5,204 nt of DNA, from contig PIVH01000674.1 in the NCBI GenBank assembly GCA_003354225.1, forward strand, positions 1 through 5,204, written 5' to 3'. Within the stretch, counting starts at the first letter, position 1, and every line of letters starts with the position of its first letter. The notes beneath the pieces are model-generated. The model had not been told where the DNA came from. It ran no database searches and saw only the letters and a program-made list of their open reading frames with translations. The position numbers and the translations under genes are program-made. This DNA is from Globobulimina sp. Its lineage: Eukaryota; Foraminifera; Rotaliida. Positions 5,183-5,204 of this stretch are shown piece after piece.

Positions 5183-5204
5183 TTGAAATTTATTTGCAAT
5201 TGCG

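Overview
The window looks like nuclear DNA of a compact, AT-rich unicellular eukaryote that I cannot name. The evidence is spliceosome-type intron borders (GTAAGA donor with a T-rich ACAG acceptor at 4329-4410; a T-rich GACAG acceptor at the 5' edge of the last minus-strand exon), a TMEM151-type eukaryotic membrane protein, a Mutator-like (MULE) transposase, and no bacterial Shine-Dalgarno or operon layout. A giant virus or an insertion of one is not strictly excluded, because genes are dense and mostly intronless, but the intron signals make it less likely.

Layout. 1-611 (minus) is the N-terminal two-thirds or less of a MULE transposase that runs off the left edge. 612-844 separates it from a divergent plus-strand gene and carries a 15-bp direct repeat. 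845-1912 (plus; frame open from 734) encodes an acidic, Asn/Lys/Asp-repeat protein with a SAM-like helical patch and an unrecognised C-terminal domain. 1939-2121 is a degenerate array of about 11-bp GATC-containing units between two convergent genes. 2198-2959 (minus) is a complete nitrile hydratase beta-subunit-like protein. Only 62 bp separate its start from that of the divergent plus-strand gene at 3022-4025, a TMEM151-family membrane protein whose 5' part is split between two frames. 4026-4535 has no convincing protein gene but holds T-rich intron-like sequence and one good 82-nt intron candidate. 4536-5168 (minus) is the terminal exon of an unrecognised protein whose upstream part lies beyond the right edge.

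How the parts relate. The genes do not form an obvious pathway. The most notable item is the nitrile hydratase beta-like gene without any alpha-subunit sequence in the window. Eukaryotic nitrile hydratases described so far, for example in choanoflagellates, are beta-alpha fusions. The second notable item is the TMEM151 gene, where the expected first membrane helix appears only in another frame, just after a TGA. The transposase and its divergent neighbour may belong to one mobile element, but the window shows no element ends.
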